From Alteromonas antoniana (GTDB lineage: Bacteria > Pseudomonadota > Gammaproteobacteria > Enterobacterales > Alteromonadaceae), in NCBI RefSeq assembly GCF_019249295.1, contig NZ_JAESDH010000006.1, positions 160,761 to 224,760 of the forward strand: a DNA stretch of 64,000 nt, given 5' to 3'. This document shows, piece after piece, positions 47,504 through 57,477 of this stretch. Under the pieces are notes generated by a model. The model worked only from the letters and a program-made list of their open reading frames with translations. It did no database searches and was not told where the DNA came from. Position numbers and translations under genes: made by a program. Each line of letters begins with the position of its first letter. The stretch's first letter is position 1.

Positions 47504-48505
47504 ATGCAGTTACATCGAACCTTACCATCTCGTCTTATTGCAGTAGCGTTTACACTTACCGCGATCATCATCAGCGGGTGTACTTCTAAACCGGCACCAC
47601 CGCGCACCTACACCGCCAACACCTTTTCACTGGAAATTCCACGCGCGGGGCATGGGTTTGTCGCAGATGACCGTCAGCTGTATGTGTTTGGCGGCGCGGT
47701 CAAAAATGGCACCAGTGGCAGTATTGAGATTATTGACCCGAAAACCCGCTCAGTGCAGGTGCTGCGCAATCATGTGATCCCCAGAGCGCATCTCTCAGCC
47801 GTCTGGGATGGCAAACACGCAATTTACCTTATTGGCGGACTGAGCGAACGTGACGGCAATGTGCGCTGGGAAAGCGATGTGGAAGTATTTAACACCCAAA
47901 CCCGCGAAGTCACCACCGTCGCTCCGCTGCCATTTCCCACCCGCAGCAATACGGCAGTGCACATCGATGGCAAAATCTATGTGTTCGGTGGCAACTATAA
48001 AGACTGGGAAACCAACCGCATGAAGCGCAGCGATATTGTCGCCATCTACGATATCGCCGATGATGCTTGGTCTCTTGGCCCGCCCATGCCTGCAGGTAAA
48101 GAGACCGAAGCTGTGGTGTACGAACAGGCGATTTACACGGTAGGCGGTTACGATGGCCGTAACGGGCTGTCTTCTATGGACAAGTATCTTCCGGGCGAAG
48201 AGACCTGGTCTTCGCTTTCGCCGATGCCTGAACAGGTTAGCGCCCATTCCGCGGTGGTGATGGAGAATAAGGTAATTACCTTCGGGGATTACGAGAACCA
48301 AAATAAAACGCTGGTGTATGACTTTACAACAGATAAGTGGAAAGAAATTGAGCTGGGATTCACCGCTGCGCGTCACAGCGCCGCTACGCGACTCGGTGAC
48401 ACCATCTACGTCACCGGTGGCACCCCTGCACCGGCCGAGTATCTGGACAACATTCAGATTTTCACCCGCAAGGACGTTTTTCAGGCGATAAAAAAAGCGC
48501 GGTAA
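47504..48505 (+). CDS. Kelch-repeat lipoprotein
   Basis: A 333-residue protein. The lipoprotein signal ends at IIISGCTSK. At least five kelch blades follow with the glycine pair and aromatic spacing (LYVFGGAVKN, IYLIGGLSE, IYVFGGNYKD, IYTVGGYDGRNG, IYVTGGTP). It is expected to be a beta-propeller on the outer or inner membrane facing the periplasm. Function unknown. AAGGAG precedes the start. Confidence 0.83.
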   Translation: MQLHRTLPSRLIAVAFTLTAIIISGCTSKPAPPRTYTANTFSLEIPRAGHGFVADDRQLYVFGGAVKNGTSGSIEIIDPKTRSVQVLRNHVIPRAHLSAVWDGKHAIYLIGGLSERDGNVRWESDVEVFNTQTREVTTVAPLPFPTRSNTAVHIDGKIYVFGGNYKDWETNRMKRSDIVAIYDIADDAWSLGPPMPAGKETEAVVYEQAIYTVGGYDGRNGLSSMDKYLPGEETWSSLSPMPEQVSAHSAVVMENKVITFGDYENQNKTLVYDFTTDKWKEIELGFTAARHSAATRLGDTIYVTGGTPAPAEYLDNIQIFTRKDVFQAIKKAR

Positions 48506-48560
48506 CTGCTTCCTGCACGGGAATCACGAAACCCCGCACGCTTGATATCGGCTAAACGTC

Positions 48561-48584
48561 AGTGAAACGGACTACCGTTTCACT
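48561..48584. other. Perfect 10-bp inverted repeat between kelch gene and ilvA
   Basis: AGTGAAACGG and CCGTTTCACT around a 4-base loop, between convergent genes. There is no T run on either side, so it may be a bidirectional stop structure or a protein site. Confidence 0.4.
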
Positions 48585-48640
48585 GTCCTGTCGCACCACC
48601 GTAGCACAAAAACGGGCGGAGCCGGCTGCAGCATCTGGCC

Positions 48641-50176
48641 CTACTGGTGCGATAAAAAGAACCGGTAGGCCGGATTATCCGATACATCCTGATACTGGTA
48701 ACCCAGTTCGGCTACATGCTGATTAAAGTCTTCACGGCTTTCTGGAGGGATATCGAAGCCGGCCAGCACTAACCCTTCTGCAGCACCGTGATTGCGATAG
48801 TGGAACAAGGTAATATTCCAGCGCTCCCCTAACGTATTCAAGAAATTCAGCAGTGCGCCGGGATGTTCCGGGAATTCGAATGAAAACACTTCTTCGTTGA
48901 GGATCGTCGGCGGACGGCCGCCTACCATGTGTCTGACATGAAGCTTTGCCAGCTCGTTGTCTGACAGGTTAAAGCAGTCGTACCCTTCACCTTTGAGTTG
49001 TTCGCTTAACGCCGCAAACTCCTGCTGACCACCTTTGAGCTTAATGCCAACAAAGATATGCGCCTCACTTTCGTTGGCAAACCGGTAGTTAAATTCCGTG
49101 ATGGCTTTGCCGCCAATAGTTTCGCAGAAGCGTTTAAACGCGCCCTGACGCTCCGGGATCTTAACCGCAAACACCGCTTCTTTCTGCTCGCCAAGCTCAC
49201 AGCGCTCTGACACATACCGTAAGGTGTGAAAATTGATGTTTGCACCACACAGTATGCCACCTAATTTCTTACCTTTAACCTCATTGTCCTTCACATACTT
49301 GCGAATGCCTGCAACAGAAAGGGCACCAGCAGGCTCAGCAATCACGCGGGTGTCATCGAAGATATCTTTAATTGCCCCGCATATTTCGTCGTTGGAAACA
49401 GTGATGATCTCATCCACCAGCTTATTGCACAGCCGGAACGTTTCACTGCCCATGACTTTGACGGCGACACCATCGGCAAATATTCCCACACTGGAGAGTG
49501 GCACAGGTTCGCCGGCGGCTTTGGCTGCAGCGAAACATGCTGATTCTTCCGACTCCACGGCAACAATCCGGATGGAAGGTTTAAGCTGCTTTAAATAAAC
49601 CGCGATACCGGCAGCCAGTCCACCACCACCTACGGCAACAAACAGAATGTCCAGATTGGGATTCTGCTCCAGTAGCTCACGCGCCACCGTGCCCTGACCG
49701 GCAATCACGTCCGGATCGTCAAAGGGCGGAACAAACGTGTAGCCGTGTTCCTCACACAGCGCCTTTGCATGGCCGCTGGCCTGATCAAAGCTGGTGCCAT
49801 GCAATACCACATTCACATGCTTACCGCCAAAGCGACGCACTGCGTCGATTTTGATATCCGGCGTGGTTTCGGGCATCACTATCGTAGCCTGAATGCCTTT
49901 CATGTGTGCACCGTAGGCGAGCCCCTGTGCATGGTTCCCGGCTGAGGCGGCAATCACTCCGGCTTGTTGCTGCGCGTCGGTAAGCGAAGACAACCGGTTA
50001 TATGCGCCGCGCAATTTAAACGATTTGACTGGCTGCTGGTCTTCACGTTTAAGAAATATCTCGTTTCCCAGCTCGCCGGATAAGCGCGACATCAGCGACA
50101 ACTCGCTGTTTACTGCCACATCGTAAACCGGCGCCAGTAAAATCTTTTTTAAATACTCGTGGTCGCTGACCGTCAT
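48641..50176 (-). CDS. ilvA: Threonine ammonia-lyase, biosynthetic
   Basis: PLP enzyme that makes 2-oxobutanoate from threonine, the first step to isoleucine. It has 511 residues (E. coli 514). PLP lysine is in [12 protein letters not shown], the phosphate loop is VGGGGLAAG, and the C-terminal third has two ACT-like regulatory regions ([34 protein letters not shown]), which in the family bind isoleucine and valine. The start overlaps the ilvD stop by four bases. It ends the ilvE-ilvD-ilvA operon. Confidence 0.96.
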   Translation of the reverse strand: MTVSDHEYLKKILLAPVYDVAVNSELSLMSRLSGELGNEIFLKREDQQPVKSFKLRGAYNRLSSLTDAQQQAGVIAASAGNHAQGLAYGAHMKGIQATIVMPETTPDIKIDAVRRFGGKHVNVVLHGTSFDQASGHAKALCEEHGYTFVPPFDDPDVIAGQGTVARELLEQNPNLDILFVAVGGGGLAAGIAVYLKQLKPSIRIVAVESEESACFAAAKAAGEPVPLSSVGIFADGVAVKVMGSETFRLCNKLVDEIITVSNDEICGAIKDIFDDTRVIAEPAGALSVAGIRKYVKDNEVKGKKLGGILCGANINFHTLRYVSERCELGEQKEAVFAVKIPERQGAFKRFCETIGGKAITEFNYRFANESEAHIFVGIKLKGGQQEFAALSEQLKGEGYDCFNLSDNELAKLHVRHMVGGRPPTILNEEVFSFEFPEHPGALLNFLNTLGERWNITLFHYRNHGAAEGLVLAGFDIPPESREDFNQHVAELGYQYQDVSDNPAYRFFLSHQ

Positions 50177-52023
50177 ATGTCCTCCAGCTTGGAGGCATCT
50201 CTCACCGCGCCTTTGTCCGCACTGGTTGCCAGCATTGCAAAGGTTTTTAACGACAATGACACTTCACGCTGACGATCTTTCGGACGCCACGGGCGTTCGC
50301 TGCGCTCCATGGCTTCACGGCGAGCAGCCAGCTCGGCATCGCTGATGGCAATGTTGATAGCGCGATTAGGAATATCAATTTCAATAGGATCGCCATCTTC
50401 CACCAGACCGATACCGCCCCCACTGGCAGCCTCTGGTGAACAGTGACCAATCGACAGTCCGCTGGTACCGCCGGAAAAGCGTCCGTCGGTGATAAGCGCA
50501 CAGGCTTTGCCTAAGCCTTTTGATTTCAGGTAGGAGGTCGGATACAGCATTTCCTGCATACCCGGCCCGCCGCGCGGCCCTTCATAGCGGATGATGACGG
50601 CATCGCCTTCTTTCACTTCATCACCCAGGATGCCCGCCACCGCGTCATCCTGACTTTCATAAATACGCGCCTTGCCGGTAAATTTTAAAATCGACTCATC
50701 GACACCCGCCGTTTTGACAATACAGCCATCCACCGCGAGGTTACCGTATAGCACCGCCAATCCGCCTTCCTGGCTAAACGCGTGCTCGATGCTTCGGATG
50801 CAGCCATTTTGACGGTCCGTATCGGAATCAGGCCAGCGACAATCCTGGCTGAATGCCTGGGTAGTACGAATACCTGCCGGGCCAGCACGATAAAACGTGT
50901 CCGCAGTCTCATTGCCTGGCTTGGTGATGTCCCACTGACTGATCACCTCACCAATGGTGCCGTTTAATACATGAGGAACGTCATCGTGTAACAGCCCGGC
51001 TTTGTTTAATTCATTCAAAATACCCATCACACCGCCAGCACGATGCACGTCTTCCATATGGTACTGTGGTGTTGCCGGTGCAACTTTACACAAGTGGGGC
51101 ACCTTGCGGGATAAACGGTCAATATCGGCCATTGAGAAGGGCACTTCGCCCTCCATCGCCGCAGCCAGTAAGTGAAGTATGGTGTTAGTCGAGCCGCCCA
51201 TCGCAATGTCCAGGCTCATGGCGTTCTCAAACGCTTTAAAGTTGGCAATATTACGCGGCAGCGCAGAGGCATCATCATCGCCGTACCAACGTTTACACAG
51301 CTCCACCACTAACTTGCCGGCCTGTTTAAACAGGCCTTCCCGATCGGCGTGGGTAGCCAGCATCGAACCATTACCCGGTAACGACAGGCCAAGCGCCTCG
51401 GTCAGGCAGTTCATCGAGTTGGCCGTGAACATGCCGGAACAGGAACCGCAGGTGGGGCATGCGGAACGTTCAATTTCATTAGAGTCGTCGTCACTGACCT
51501 TGTCATCCGCCGCCGCGACCATGGCGTCTACCAGGTCCAGCTTGATAAGTTTGTCAGAGAGTTTGGTTTTTCCTGCCTCCATCGGCCCACCGGACACAAA
51601 CACCACCGGAATGTTCAGGCGCATCGCGGCCATCAGCATTCCCGGCGTGATCTTGTCGCAGTTGGAAATACACACCAATGCATCGGCGCAGTGTGCATTG
51701 GCCATATACTCGACAGAGTCAGCGATAATTTCACGGGACGGCAGGCTGTACAGCATGCCGCTGTGGCCCATCGCAATACCATCGTCCACGGCGATGGTAT
51801 TAAATTCTTTGGCCACGCCGCCCGCGTCTTCAATACTGCGGGCGACCAGCTGTCCCATGTCTTTTAAGTGCACATGCCCGGGCACGAACTGCGTAAAAGA
51901 GTTAGCAACAGCAATAATCGGTTTGCCGAAATCGTTGTCCTTCATGCCGGTAGCGCGCCATAGGGCACGGGCACCCGCCATATTTCTCCCTTGCGTAGTG
52001 GTTGCAGATCGTAACTTGGGCAT
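50173..52023 (-). CDS. ilvD: Dihydroxy-acid dehydratase
   Basis: Iron-sulfur enzyme that makes the 2-oxo acids of valine and isoleucine synthesis. It has 616 residues, as in E. coli. Cluster cysteines are visible in [13 protein letters not shown] and [19 protein letters not shown]; the C-terminal part has [18 protein letters not shown]. Directly preceded by ilvE and overlapping ilvA. Confidence 0.97.
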   Translation of the reverse strand: MPKLRSATTTQGRNMAGARALWRATGMKDNDFGKPIIAVANSFTQFVPGHVHLKDMGQLVARSIEDAGGVAKEFNTIAVDDGIAMGHSGMLYSLPSREIIADSVEYMANAHCADALVCISNCDKITPGMLMAAMRLNIPVVFVSGGPMEAGKTKLSDKLIKLDLVDAMVAAADDKVSDDDSNEIERSACPTCGSCSGMFTANSMNCLTEALGLSLPGNGSMLATHADREGLFKQAGKLVVELCKRWYGDDDASALPRNIANFKAFENAMSLDIAMGGSTNTILHLLAAAMEGEVPFSMADIDRLSRKVPHLCKVAPATPQYHMEDVHRAGGVMGILNELNKAGLLHDDVPHVLNGTIGEVISQWDITKPGNETADTFYRAGPAGIRTTQAFSQDCRWPDSDTDRQNGCIRSIEHAFSQEGGLAVLYGNLAVDGCIVKTAGVDESILKFTGKARIYESQDDAVAGILGDEVKEGDAVIIRYEGPRGGPGMQEMLYPTSYLKSKGLGKACALITDGRFSGGTSGLSIGHCSPEAASGGGIGLVEDGDPIEIDIPNRAINIAISDAELAARREAMERSERPWRPKDRQREVSLSLKTFAMLATSADKGAVRDASKLEDI

Positions 52024-52044
52024 AATTGCTCCTGATGTTTTAAA

Positions 52045-52977
52045 TTACTTGTAAACCGGGGTTAACCAGTTCCATTTATCTTCGGTTTTGCCGTTGAACA
52101 GGCCGAAGAACATATCCTGAACCTGCTCGGTGATTGGACCGCGGCCACCGTTACCCACCGCAATGCCATCCACACTGCGCACCGGCGTCACTTCTGCGGC
52201 AGTACCACACATGAAAATTTCATCTGCCAGATACATGGCTTCACGAGGAATATTTTCTTCGCGGATTTCATAGCCCATGTCTTTTAACAGTGTGATACAG
52301 GTATCACGGGTAATGCCTGGCAGAATCGCCGCCGTTTTCGGGGTAGTGCTGACAACACCGTTGCGGATAACAAAGATATTTTCACCCGCCCCTTCACTGA
52401 TGTAACCATTGCGGTCCAGCGCGATCCCTTCGCCATAACCATGACGACGGGCTTCCATAGAAATAAGCTGTGAAGACAGGTAGTTACCACCGGCTTTTGC
52501 GCCGGTTGGCATGGTGTTAGCGGCAAGTCGGTTCCACGACGAAATACCGGCGTCCACGCCGTTCTTAATCGCCTCTTCGCCCAAATACGCGCCCCACTCG
52601 AATGCGGCAATAGTCACTTCGGTTTCCGTGCCAAACGGTACCTGCAGACCCATACCGATATCACCATAATAGGCGATAGGGCGGATATACGCTGACTTCA
52701 GGTTGTTCTTACGAATGATGTCCAGCGTTGCCTCGTTGATTTGATCCAGCGTGTACGGGATGGTCATACGATAGATTTTTGCTGAGTCAAACAGACGACG
52801 ATTGTGCTCTTGCAGACGAAATACGCAGGTGCCTTTATCTGGTGTGTTGTACGCGCGCACCCCTTCGAATACGGAAGAGCCGTAGTGGATAGCGTGGGTC
52901 ATCACGTGCACTGTAGCGTCTTTCCACGGAATGATTTCACCGTTAAACCAGATAAATTCAGCAGGTTGCTTAGCCAT
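52045..52977 (-). CDS. ilvE: Branched-chain amino acid aminotransferase
   Basis: Class IV PLP aminotransferase that adds the amino group to the final 2-oxo acids. It has 310 residues. The PLP lysine is in NTMPTGAKAGGNYLSSQL, with SEGAGENIF and TRDTCITLLKDMGYE further on. First gene of the ilvEDA operon here, with a promoter 90-115 bases upstream. The usual upstream acetolactate synthase genes ilvG and ilvM are absent. Confidence 0.96.
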   Translation of the reverse strand: MAKQPAEFIWFNGEIIPWKDATVHVMTHAIHYGSSVFEGVRAYNTPDKGTCVFRLQEHNRRLFDSAKIYRMTIPYTLDQINEATLDIIRKNNLKSAYIRPIAYYGDIGMGLQVPFGTETEVTIAAFEWGAYLGEEAIKNGVDAGISSWNRLAANTMPTGAKAGGNYLSSQLISMEARRHGYGEGIALDRNGYISEGAGENIFVIRNGVVSTTPKTAAILPGITRDTCITLLKDMGYEIREENIPREAMYLADEIFMCGTAAEVTPVRSVDGIAVGNGGRGPITEQVQDMFFGLFNGKTEDKWNWLTPVYK

Positions 52978-53044
52978 GTTTTAATCCTTCTTATTGCGGG
53001 CCATAACCCTTGTGACGCGCGAGATGCACGACAAATAAATACCA

Positions 53045-53056
53045 AGACAAATGTCT
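53045..53056. promoter_or_regulatory. AGACAAATGTCT palindrome at the ilvE transcription start region
   Basis: A perfect 12-bp palindrome immediately downstream of the ilvE -10 box, overlapping the expected start point. The position fits an operator, regulator unknown. Confidence 0.35.
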
Positions 53057-53063
53057 GAGACGA

Positions 53064-53092
53064 ATAATACATGACCGGACAGCAGCGCCCAA
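53064..53092 (-). promoter_or_regulatory. Candidate sigma-70 promoter of ilvEDA
   Basis: Read on the minus strand: TTGGGC (53092-53087), 17-base spacer, TATTAT (53069-53064), giving an 80-base leader before ilvE. Confidence 0.45.
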
Positions 53093-53420
53093 CTAGCGGT
53101 GCGGCGTATCTGGCAAATGGACAGTTATATGTACACTTTTGCTATCGATCAGATGAAAAAGGCACACAAACGCTCGTCTTCTCGTCGGCACGACAGAAGA
53201 GGGCAGCAACGGCTGCTGCAATGACGGGCCGCGAAGGCCTGAGAAAGAATGTAGTTCGGAGAGGGCTTTCCCTTTGGGTAACCCCGCCCGGTAACTGGCT
53301 GGCTGACCGATTACCGAGTATTTGCGCAAAGAAATAGCATGAAACTCCTTCCGGAATCAAGTAATTTGCAGATAAGAAGGCCGCTTTGTGCTTTCCTCAT
53401 CATCACGCGAAGGAGTAACT

Positions 53421-54038
53421 ATGATTGATTGGTTTCATTGGCTGAACCTGGCAGGCGTTGCGGTCTGCGCGATTTCAGGAACACTAATGGCCTATCAGAA
53501 ACGCATGGATGGCTTTGGTGTGATTGTGCTGGCCAGCGTCACAGCCATTGGTGGCGGTACATTGCGCGATGTTATGCTCGACTTACCGGTATTCTGGGTT
53601 GCCGACACCGACTACCTTTACACCACCATGATTGCTGCGTTTATCCCGGTGATCTGGCTTCGCATCAGCCCGCGCTTCCCATTTCACTACCTGCTCATTG
53701 CTGATGCCTTTGGCTTAGCATTATTTAATGTTGTTGGTATTGAAAAAACCCTGGCTAACGATGGCGGCATGGCGGTAGCCATTGCGATGGGCACCATTAC
53801 CGGTGTATTTGGTGGCTTATTGCGGGATGTGATTTGCCGCGAGGTACCGCTGGTATTAAACGGTGAGCTCTACGCCATGACCTGCATTGTCGGCGGCTTC
53901 GTGTATGCCGTGTGTCATTACTTTGGCCTGGCGACTCAGTGGTGCGGCATCATTTCCCTTAGCGTTACGGTGCTGATGCGTCTGGGCGCCATGCGCTGGC
54001 ACTGGCAATTGCCGGTATTTCGAAGTGAGACGACGTAA
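53421..54038 (+). CDS. TRIC/UPF0126 family cation channel protein
   Basis: A 205-residue, seven-helix inner-membrane protein of the trimeric intracellular cation channel family (YicG/YadS). Two repeats are visible, with GxLMAYQKRMDGFGVI and TAIGGGTLRDVMLD in the first, and TGVFGGLLRDVICREVPLVL in the second. ATG 53421 has AAGGAG upstream. The stop codon TAA is also the left copy of the target duplication of the inverted-repeat element that follows, so that element was inserted exactly at the end of this gene. Confidence 0.88.
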   Translation: MIDWFHWLNLAGVAVCAISGTLMAYQKRMDGFGVIVLASVTAIGGGTLRDVMLDLPVFWVADTDYLYTTMIAAFIPVIWLRISPRFPFHYLLIADAFGLALFNVVGIEKTLANDGGMAVAIAMGTITGVFGGLLRDVICREVPLVLNGELYAMTCIVGGFVYAVCHYFGLATQWCGIISLSVTVLMRLGAMRWHWQLPVFRSETT

Positions 54039-54328
54039 TACCAATCCGCATAGGAGTTTGCCCACTCAGCAAGACTGTCAGGCTTTCTGGCTAGGCTTGG
54101 TTGCGCAGGTTTGGTGGTTCCAAATCAAGCAAGCATAACAACGCCCGAAAGTCTGACAGCTCGCCCTTAGGGAGTTGCCCTAAGGGAGTGGCCAGAACGA
54201 CTTACATCTGTGTTGCGTCCTCTGGACATAGAATGACTATGCCTCAGAGAACGCGTCGTGATCTAAGTCGTTTTTCGACTAGCCCTCAGGGAGCACTCTG
54301 AGAGGGTAAACTCCTATGCGGATTGGTA
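54039..54328. mobile_element. 290-bp MITE-like element with 31-bp terminal inverted repeats
   Basis: The ends are 31-bp inverted repeats (54039-54069 and 54298-54328) with 2 mismatches; the outer 21 bp, starting TACCAATCCGCATAGGAGTT, are identical. They are flanked by TAA on each side (54036-54038 and 54329-54331), consistent with a 3-bp target duplication. Inside are perfect or near-perfect stems: 54075-54087/54147-54159, 54164-54172/54178-54186 (CCCTTAGGG/CCCTAAGGG), 54196-54208/54260-54272, and a nested 54215-54231/54237-54254. There is no open frame. It looks like a non-autonomous element whose RNA or single strand would fold into a multibranched structure. Confidence 0.75.
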
Positions 54329-54469
54329 TAAATTCGACTTCAGTTCCGATAGTGATTATGCTGATACCCGGAGCTTGTTTATCAACTCCAGTGGCTATGG
54401 GTATGCAGCGCAACAACGCTGCATCAATAATCAGCTTCTGGCCAGCGCAAAGACAACGCAGGGAGCCTA

Positions 54470-54706
54470 ATGGAACAGACTATCAACATCCGGGATGCCT
54501 ACCCTTTCATTCTCGCGCATTATGCTTTTTTTCTGTGGGCGGCACTTTACCTCGCCGAGCGCCTGCAACAGCCTAAACTCAGAGCTTTATTAATTACTAC
54601 ATTCTGGCAGTTGTTTTTCTTTCCGTTTGTGTGGGTATATGTTGCCAGAAAGGCTTTTGCGTACTTTTGCCCTGTGAGCACACTGAAAGCTCGACTTCAT
54701 CACTAA
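54470..54706 (+). CDS. Small membrane protein, unknown
   Basis: A 78-residue protein with AGGGAG ahead of the ATG. Two hydrophobic segments (YPFILAHYAFFLWAALYLAE and LLITTFWQLFFFPFVWVYVA) suggest a hairpin in the inner membrane, with a basic tail (KARLHH). Family not recognised. Confidence 0.6.
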   Translation: MEQTINIRDAYPFILAHYAFFLWAALYLAERLQQPKLRALLITTFWQLFFFPFVWVYVARKAFAYFCPVSTLKARLHH

Positions 54707-54957
54707 ATCCTGTGCGGATACGTCTGTTGTGATTCAGCAAGCCCGGTAGTCCGCCGCAGTAAGGCTGGTTTCGCACCTTCTCCCGGCACCGTAGCGCGTC
54801 TTTTTGTAGTCAGGGGCAACGCCCTAATCCTAACCAGTTCCCTGTCCGGGAAGCTCGCTCGCGGTGAATTGCCAGCATCATCGCATTCTGTGCTTGTGGA
54901 CAGTATTCAGTCGCTATGAGACCGAACTACACTCTGATTTTTGTCAGGAAGACAGGT

Positions 54958-56478
54958 ATGAGTGTAGCGTCAGTTATCACGTTTGCCGGACAGGGTATGT
55001 CTGCGCCACAGATAACGGTTGAAATCCATCTTGCTAACGGGTTGCCCGCATTTCAATTAGTCGGCATGGCTGAAACCAGTGTCAAAGAAGCCCGTGAACG
55101 AGTCCGGTCTGCTCTGATAAACAGCGGCTTTGAATTTCCGGCTAAACGCATCACGGTAAACCTTGCTCCGGCTGAAATCCCCAAAGCTGGAGGCCGCTAT
55201 GACCTGCCCATTGCCATTGGCGTATTAGTCGCTTGCGGCGTGCTACCGCCAACGAGCCTGTCTCGCTTTGCGTTTGTTGGTGAGCTGGGCCTGAACGGTG
55301 AGCTCAAACCGGTTAAGGGCATTATTCCGGTATTACTGGCGTGCGACGAGAATCAAAATGAGGTTATTTTGCCCGCTGCAAACGATGCAGAAGCCCAGCT
55401 GGTAGAGGGAGTACGACGCTTTCCGGCAACCACGCTGCTGGATGTATTTCACCATCTTACTGGGGATGTTCCGCTGGCAACCGGACAGATTTGGCGCAGT
55501 AGGGCTGGTGCAGACGCCACCCTGTTGCAGTGGGACGATATTGTAGGTCAGGAACAGGCGAAGCGCGCATTGATGGTTGCAGCAGCTGGCGGTCATAATC
55601 TTCTTATGCTTGGCCCCCCTGGCACCGGCAAGAGCTTGCTTGCCAGCCGCCTGCTGGGGTTACTGCCACCACTGGATCAGGACGAAGCGATGGCCGTGGC
55701 GGCAATCCGGTCTGTGAAAGGTGAACCGGTAGTCCAGCAAGGGTTTTATCAACGCCCCTTTCGCAGCCCACACCATACGGCATCGACAGCAGCCCTGATT
55801 GGCGGAGGCACACAGCCTACACCTGGCGAGGTCTCATTAGCGCATTGCGGCGTACTGTTTCTTGACGAGCTTCCGGAGTTTGGCAGACGTACACTGGACG
55901 TATTGCGTGAGCCATTAGAAACCGGTGATGTGCATATCTCACGCGCCAGTGCGCAGGTTTGTTTTCCCGCACGCTTTCAGTTACTGGCAGCCATGAACCC
56001 AAGCCCCACCGGCGATACCGATGACAACCGATGTACACCGCAACAACAACTTCGCTACCTTAACCGCCTGTCCGGGCCTTTACTTGACCGTATTGATATT
56101 CAGATTGAAGTGCCCAGACTGAAATCGTTTGTATTAAACAGCCCGAAACCCGACGCCCGGCAAGACTCGCAAATTGCAGCCCGTGAGGCGGTATGGCAGG
56201 CCAGAGCAAAACAACAGGAAAGACAGGGTAAAACCAATGCCGCGCTTGGCAGCGGCGAGCTGGCAGAGCACTGCAAACTCTCCGCCAGTGATCTGAGTTT
56301 TGTGCAACACGCGGCAGAATCACTGAAACTGTCGATGCGTACGTTTCACCGCACACTGAAAGTCGCCCGGACGCTGGCAGATTTGGATAACGATGACGCG
56401 GTAACCCGTGCCCACCTTGCTGAGGCGCTGGGTTACCGGGCGCTGGATACGTTAATTAATCAGTTAAGCGGAGTATGA
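54958..56478 (+). CDS. comM: YifB family magnesium-chelatase-like AAA+ ATPase (ComM)
   Basis: A 506-residue hexameric helicase-like ATPase that aids branch migration during natural transformation (established for ComM of Vibrio and relatives). An N-terminal ChlI-type domain (IPKAGGRYDLPIAIGVL) precedes the AAA+ domain with Walker A GPPGTGKSLLASR, Walker B GVLFLDELPEF and the arginine-finger region SGPLLDRIDIQIEV. ATG 54958 gives MSVASVITFAGQGMSAP, the family start. Its 3' end overlaps ilvY by 19 bases on the opposite strand. Confidence 0.94.
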   Translation: MSVASVITFAGQGMSAPQITVEIHLANGLPAFQLVGMAETSVKEARERVRSALINSGFEFPAKRITVNLAPAEIPKAGGRYDLPIAIGVLVACGVLPPTSLSRFAFVGELGLNGELKPVKGIIPVLLACDENQNEVILPAANDAEAQLVEGVRRFPATTLLDVFHHLTGDVPLATGQIWRSRAGADATLLQWDDIVGQEQAKRALMVAAAGGHNLLMLGPPGTGKSLLASRLLGLLPPLDQDEAMAVAAIRSVKGEPVVQQGFYQRPFRSPHHTASTAALIGGGTQPTPGEVSLAHCGVLFLDELPEFGRRTLDVLREPLETGDVHISRASAQVCFPARFQLLAAMNPSPTGDTDDNRCTPQQQLRYLNRLSGPLLDRIDIQIEVPRLKSFVLNSPKPDARQDSQIAAREAVWQARAKQQERQGKTNAALGSGELAEHCKLSASDLSFVQHAAESLKLSMRTFHRTLKVARTLADLDNDDAVTRAHLAEALGYRALDTLINQLSGV

Positions 56479-57323
56479 AGAAACGCACTGATCAACGGCT
56501 CTTGCTGGCGCGACTGTAAACAGCACAAGCCCAGTTCGTAAGGCTCGATATCATCCACCTGAATTTGGGTCACGCTACTGACCAGCGTGGAGTGATCCAG
56601 TACCACTTTAGGCACAAAGCCCACACCACACTCCAGCGCCACCATACTCACAATAGCTTCATTTCCCCCGACAGAGGCATATACATTCGGACGAATGCCG
56701 TGCTCAGCAAACCAGTGATAGGCAATACGACGCGTGGGGCCATGCTCGGGCATCACCACCTGATGCTTTCTCCAGTCCAGCTGACTGAGCTGAGTCAGTC
56801 GCCACTCTTTGGGCGCAATCAATACCAGCGGTACGGCATCTAGCGGTGCAAAATGTAAGTCAGTAGCAAAGTCGGGAGTGTGAATAGCGATGGAAAGATC
56901 GCACTCCTGTTGCCTTACCTCATCAATGGCCAGTGCCGGATCGCCGGTGACCAGCCGAATGTCCACGCCGGGATAACGCTGTCGAAACTCCCGAAGAATG
57001 CGCGGCAGATGGCTCTGGCTTGCGGTCACCGAGCAAAACAGACTGATTTCGCCCTGCAATATGTCACTGTCTTCCTGCAGATCCGCTTTTAATTGTTGCC
57101 AGTCGGTCAGCGCCTGCGCACTAAAACCAAGTAGCTTGTGTCCGCTGTGAGTGAGTGCAACCTTGCGGTTATCCCGCTTGAACAGGACACAACCCAGTTC
57201 GTCTTCCAGCCGCTGAATAACGCGGCTCAGCGTAGAAGGCGAGACATACATTGCCTTCGCGGTATCACCAAAATGCAGACTGGTGGCCAGATGCGTAAAC
57301 AACTGCAGGCTTCGAAAATCCAT
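56460..57323 (-). CDS. ilvY: LysR-type regulator IlvY
   Basis: A 287-residue LysR activator of ilvC. The N-terminal winged helix is FRSLQLFTHLATSLHFGDTAKAMYVSPSTLSRVIQRLEDELG. The rest is a periplasmic-binding-type effector domain that in the family senses acetolactate and acetohydroxybutyrate. It is divergent from ilvC, with 154 bp in between, as in E. coli, and convergent with comM. Confidence 0.93.
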   Translation of the reverse strand: MDFRSLQLFTHLATSLHFGDTAKAMYVSPSTLSRVIQRLEDELGCVLFKRDNRKVALTHSGHKLLGFSAQALTDWQQLKADLQEDSDILQGEISLFCSVTASQSHLPRILREFRQRYPGVDIRLVTGDPALAIDEVRQQECDLSIAIHTPDFATDLHFAPLDAVPLVLIAPKEWRLTQLSQLDWRKHQVVMPEHGPTRRIAYHWFAEHGIRPNVYASVGGNEAIVSMVALECGVGFVPKVVLDHSTLVSSVTQIQVDDIEPYELGLCCLQSRQQEPLISAFLHTPLN

Positions 57324-57336
57324 TACGTTTCACTTT

Positions 57337-57355
57337 TTGCAACATTATCTTGCAA
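57337..57355. promoter_or_regulatory. Probable IlvY operator
   Basis: TTGCAACATTATCTTGCAA: two TTGCAA half sites separated by 7 bases, 14 bases from the ilvY start and about 120 bases upstream of ilvC, the expected spot for autoregulation and ilvC activation. Assignment is by position and symmetry. Confidence 0.5.
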
Positions 57356-57477
57356 ATATATCATTTTTCAAAACAAAAGAAATCAACTAGTCTTCACAAC
57401 AAGTCGTCATAGACGAGGTCATTCACCGCCATTGGGGCAGTGGATAATGACGAAAAGAATGTTGTTCGGAAATATTT

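Larger units (their letters stand above)
52978..53420. other. 443-bp structured intergenic region between ilvE and the TRIC gene
   Basis: Divergent spacer. The left part holds the ilvE promoter. From 53093 to 53390 it is GC-rich with competing stems (GGTAA/TTACC pairs near 53288-53318, GGCC-GCGAA-GGCC near 53229-53241, GCAGCA/TGCTGC near 53205-53221). On the minus strand GGAAGGAG precedes ATG at about 53341, opening a nine-codon frame (MLFLCANTR). Long frames here on both strands look non-coding. An attenuator or leader RNA is possible but not shown. Confidence 0.4.

Noticed and set aside
53071..53337. An 88-codon open frame on the plus strand between ilvE and the TRIC gene
   Set aside because: No family resemblance, odd composition, it overlaps the ilvE promoter, and open frames of similar length exist on the opposite strand; it is probably a by-product of GC-rich structured DNA.
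53200..53400. Glycine riboswitch ahead of the TRIC gene
   Set aside because: The conserved CCGAAGG and CUCUCAGG-AAAAGGAC blocks could not be found in the right order; only isolated fragments such as GGAGAG and TCTCAGGC occur, on opposite strands.
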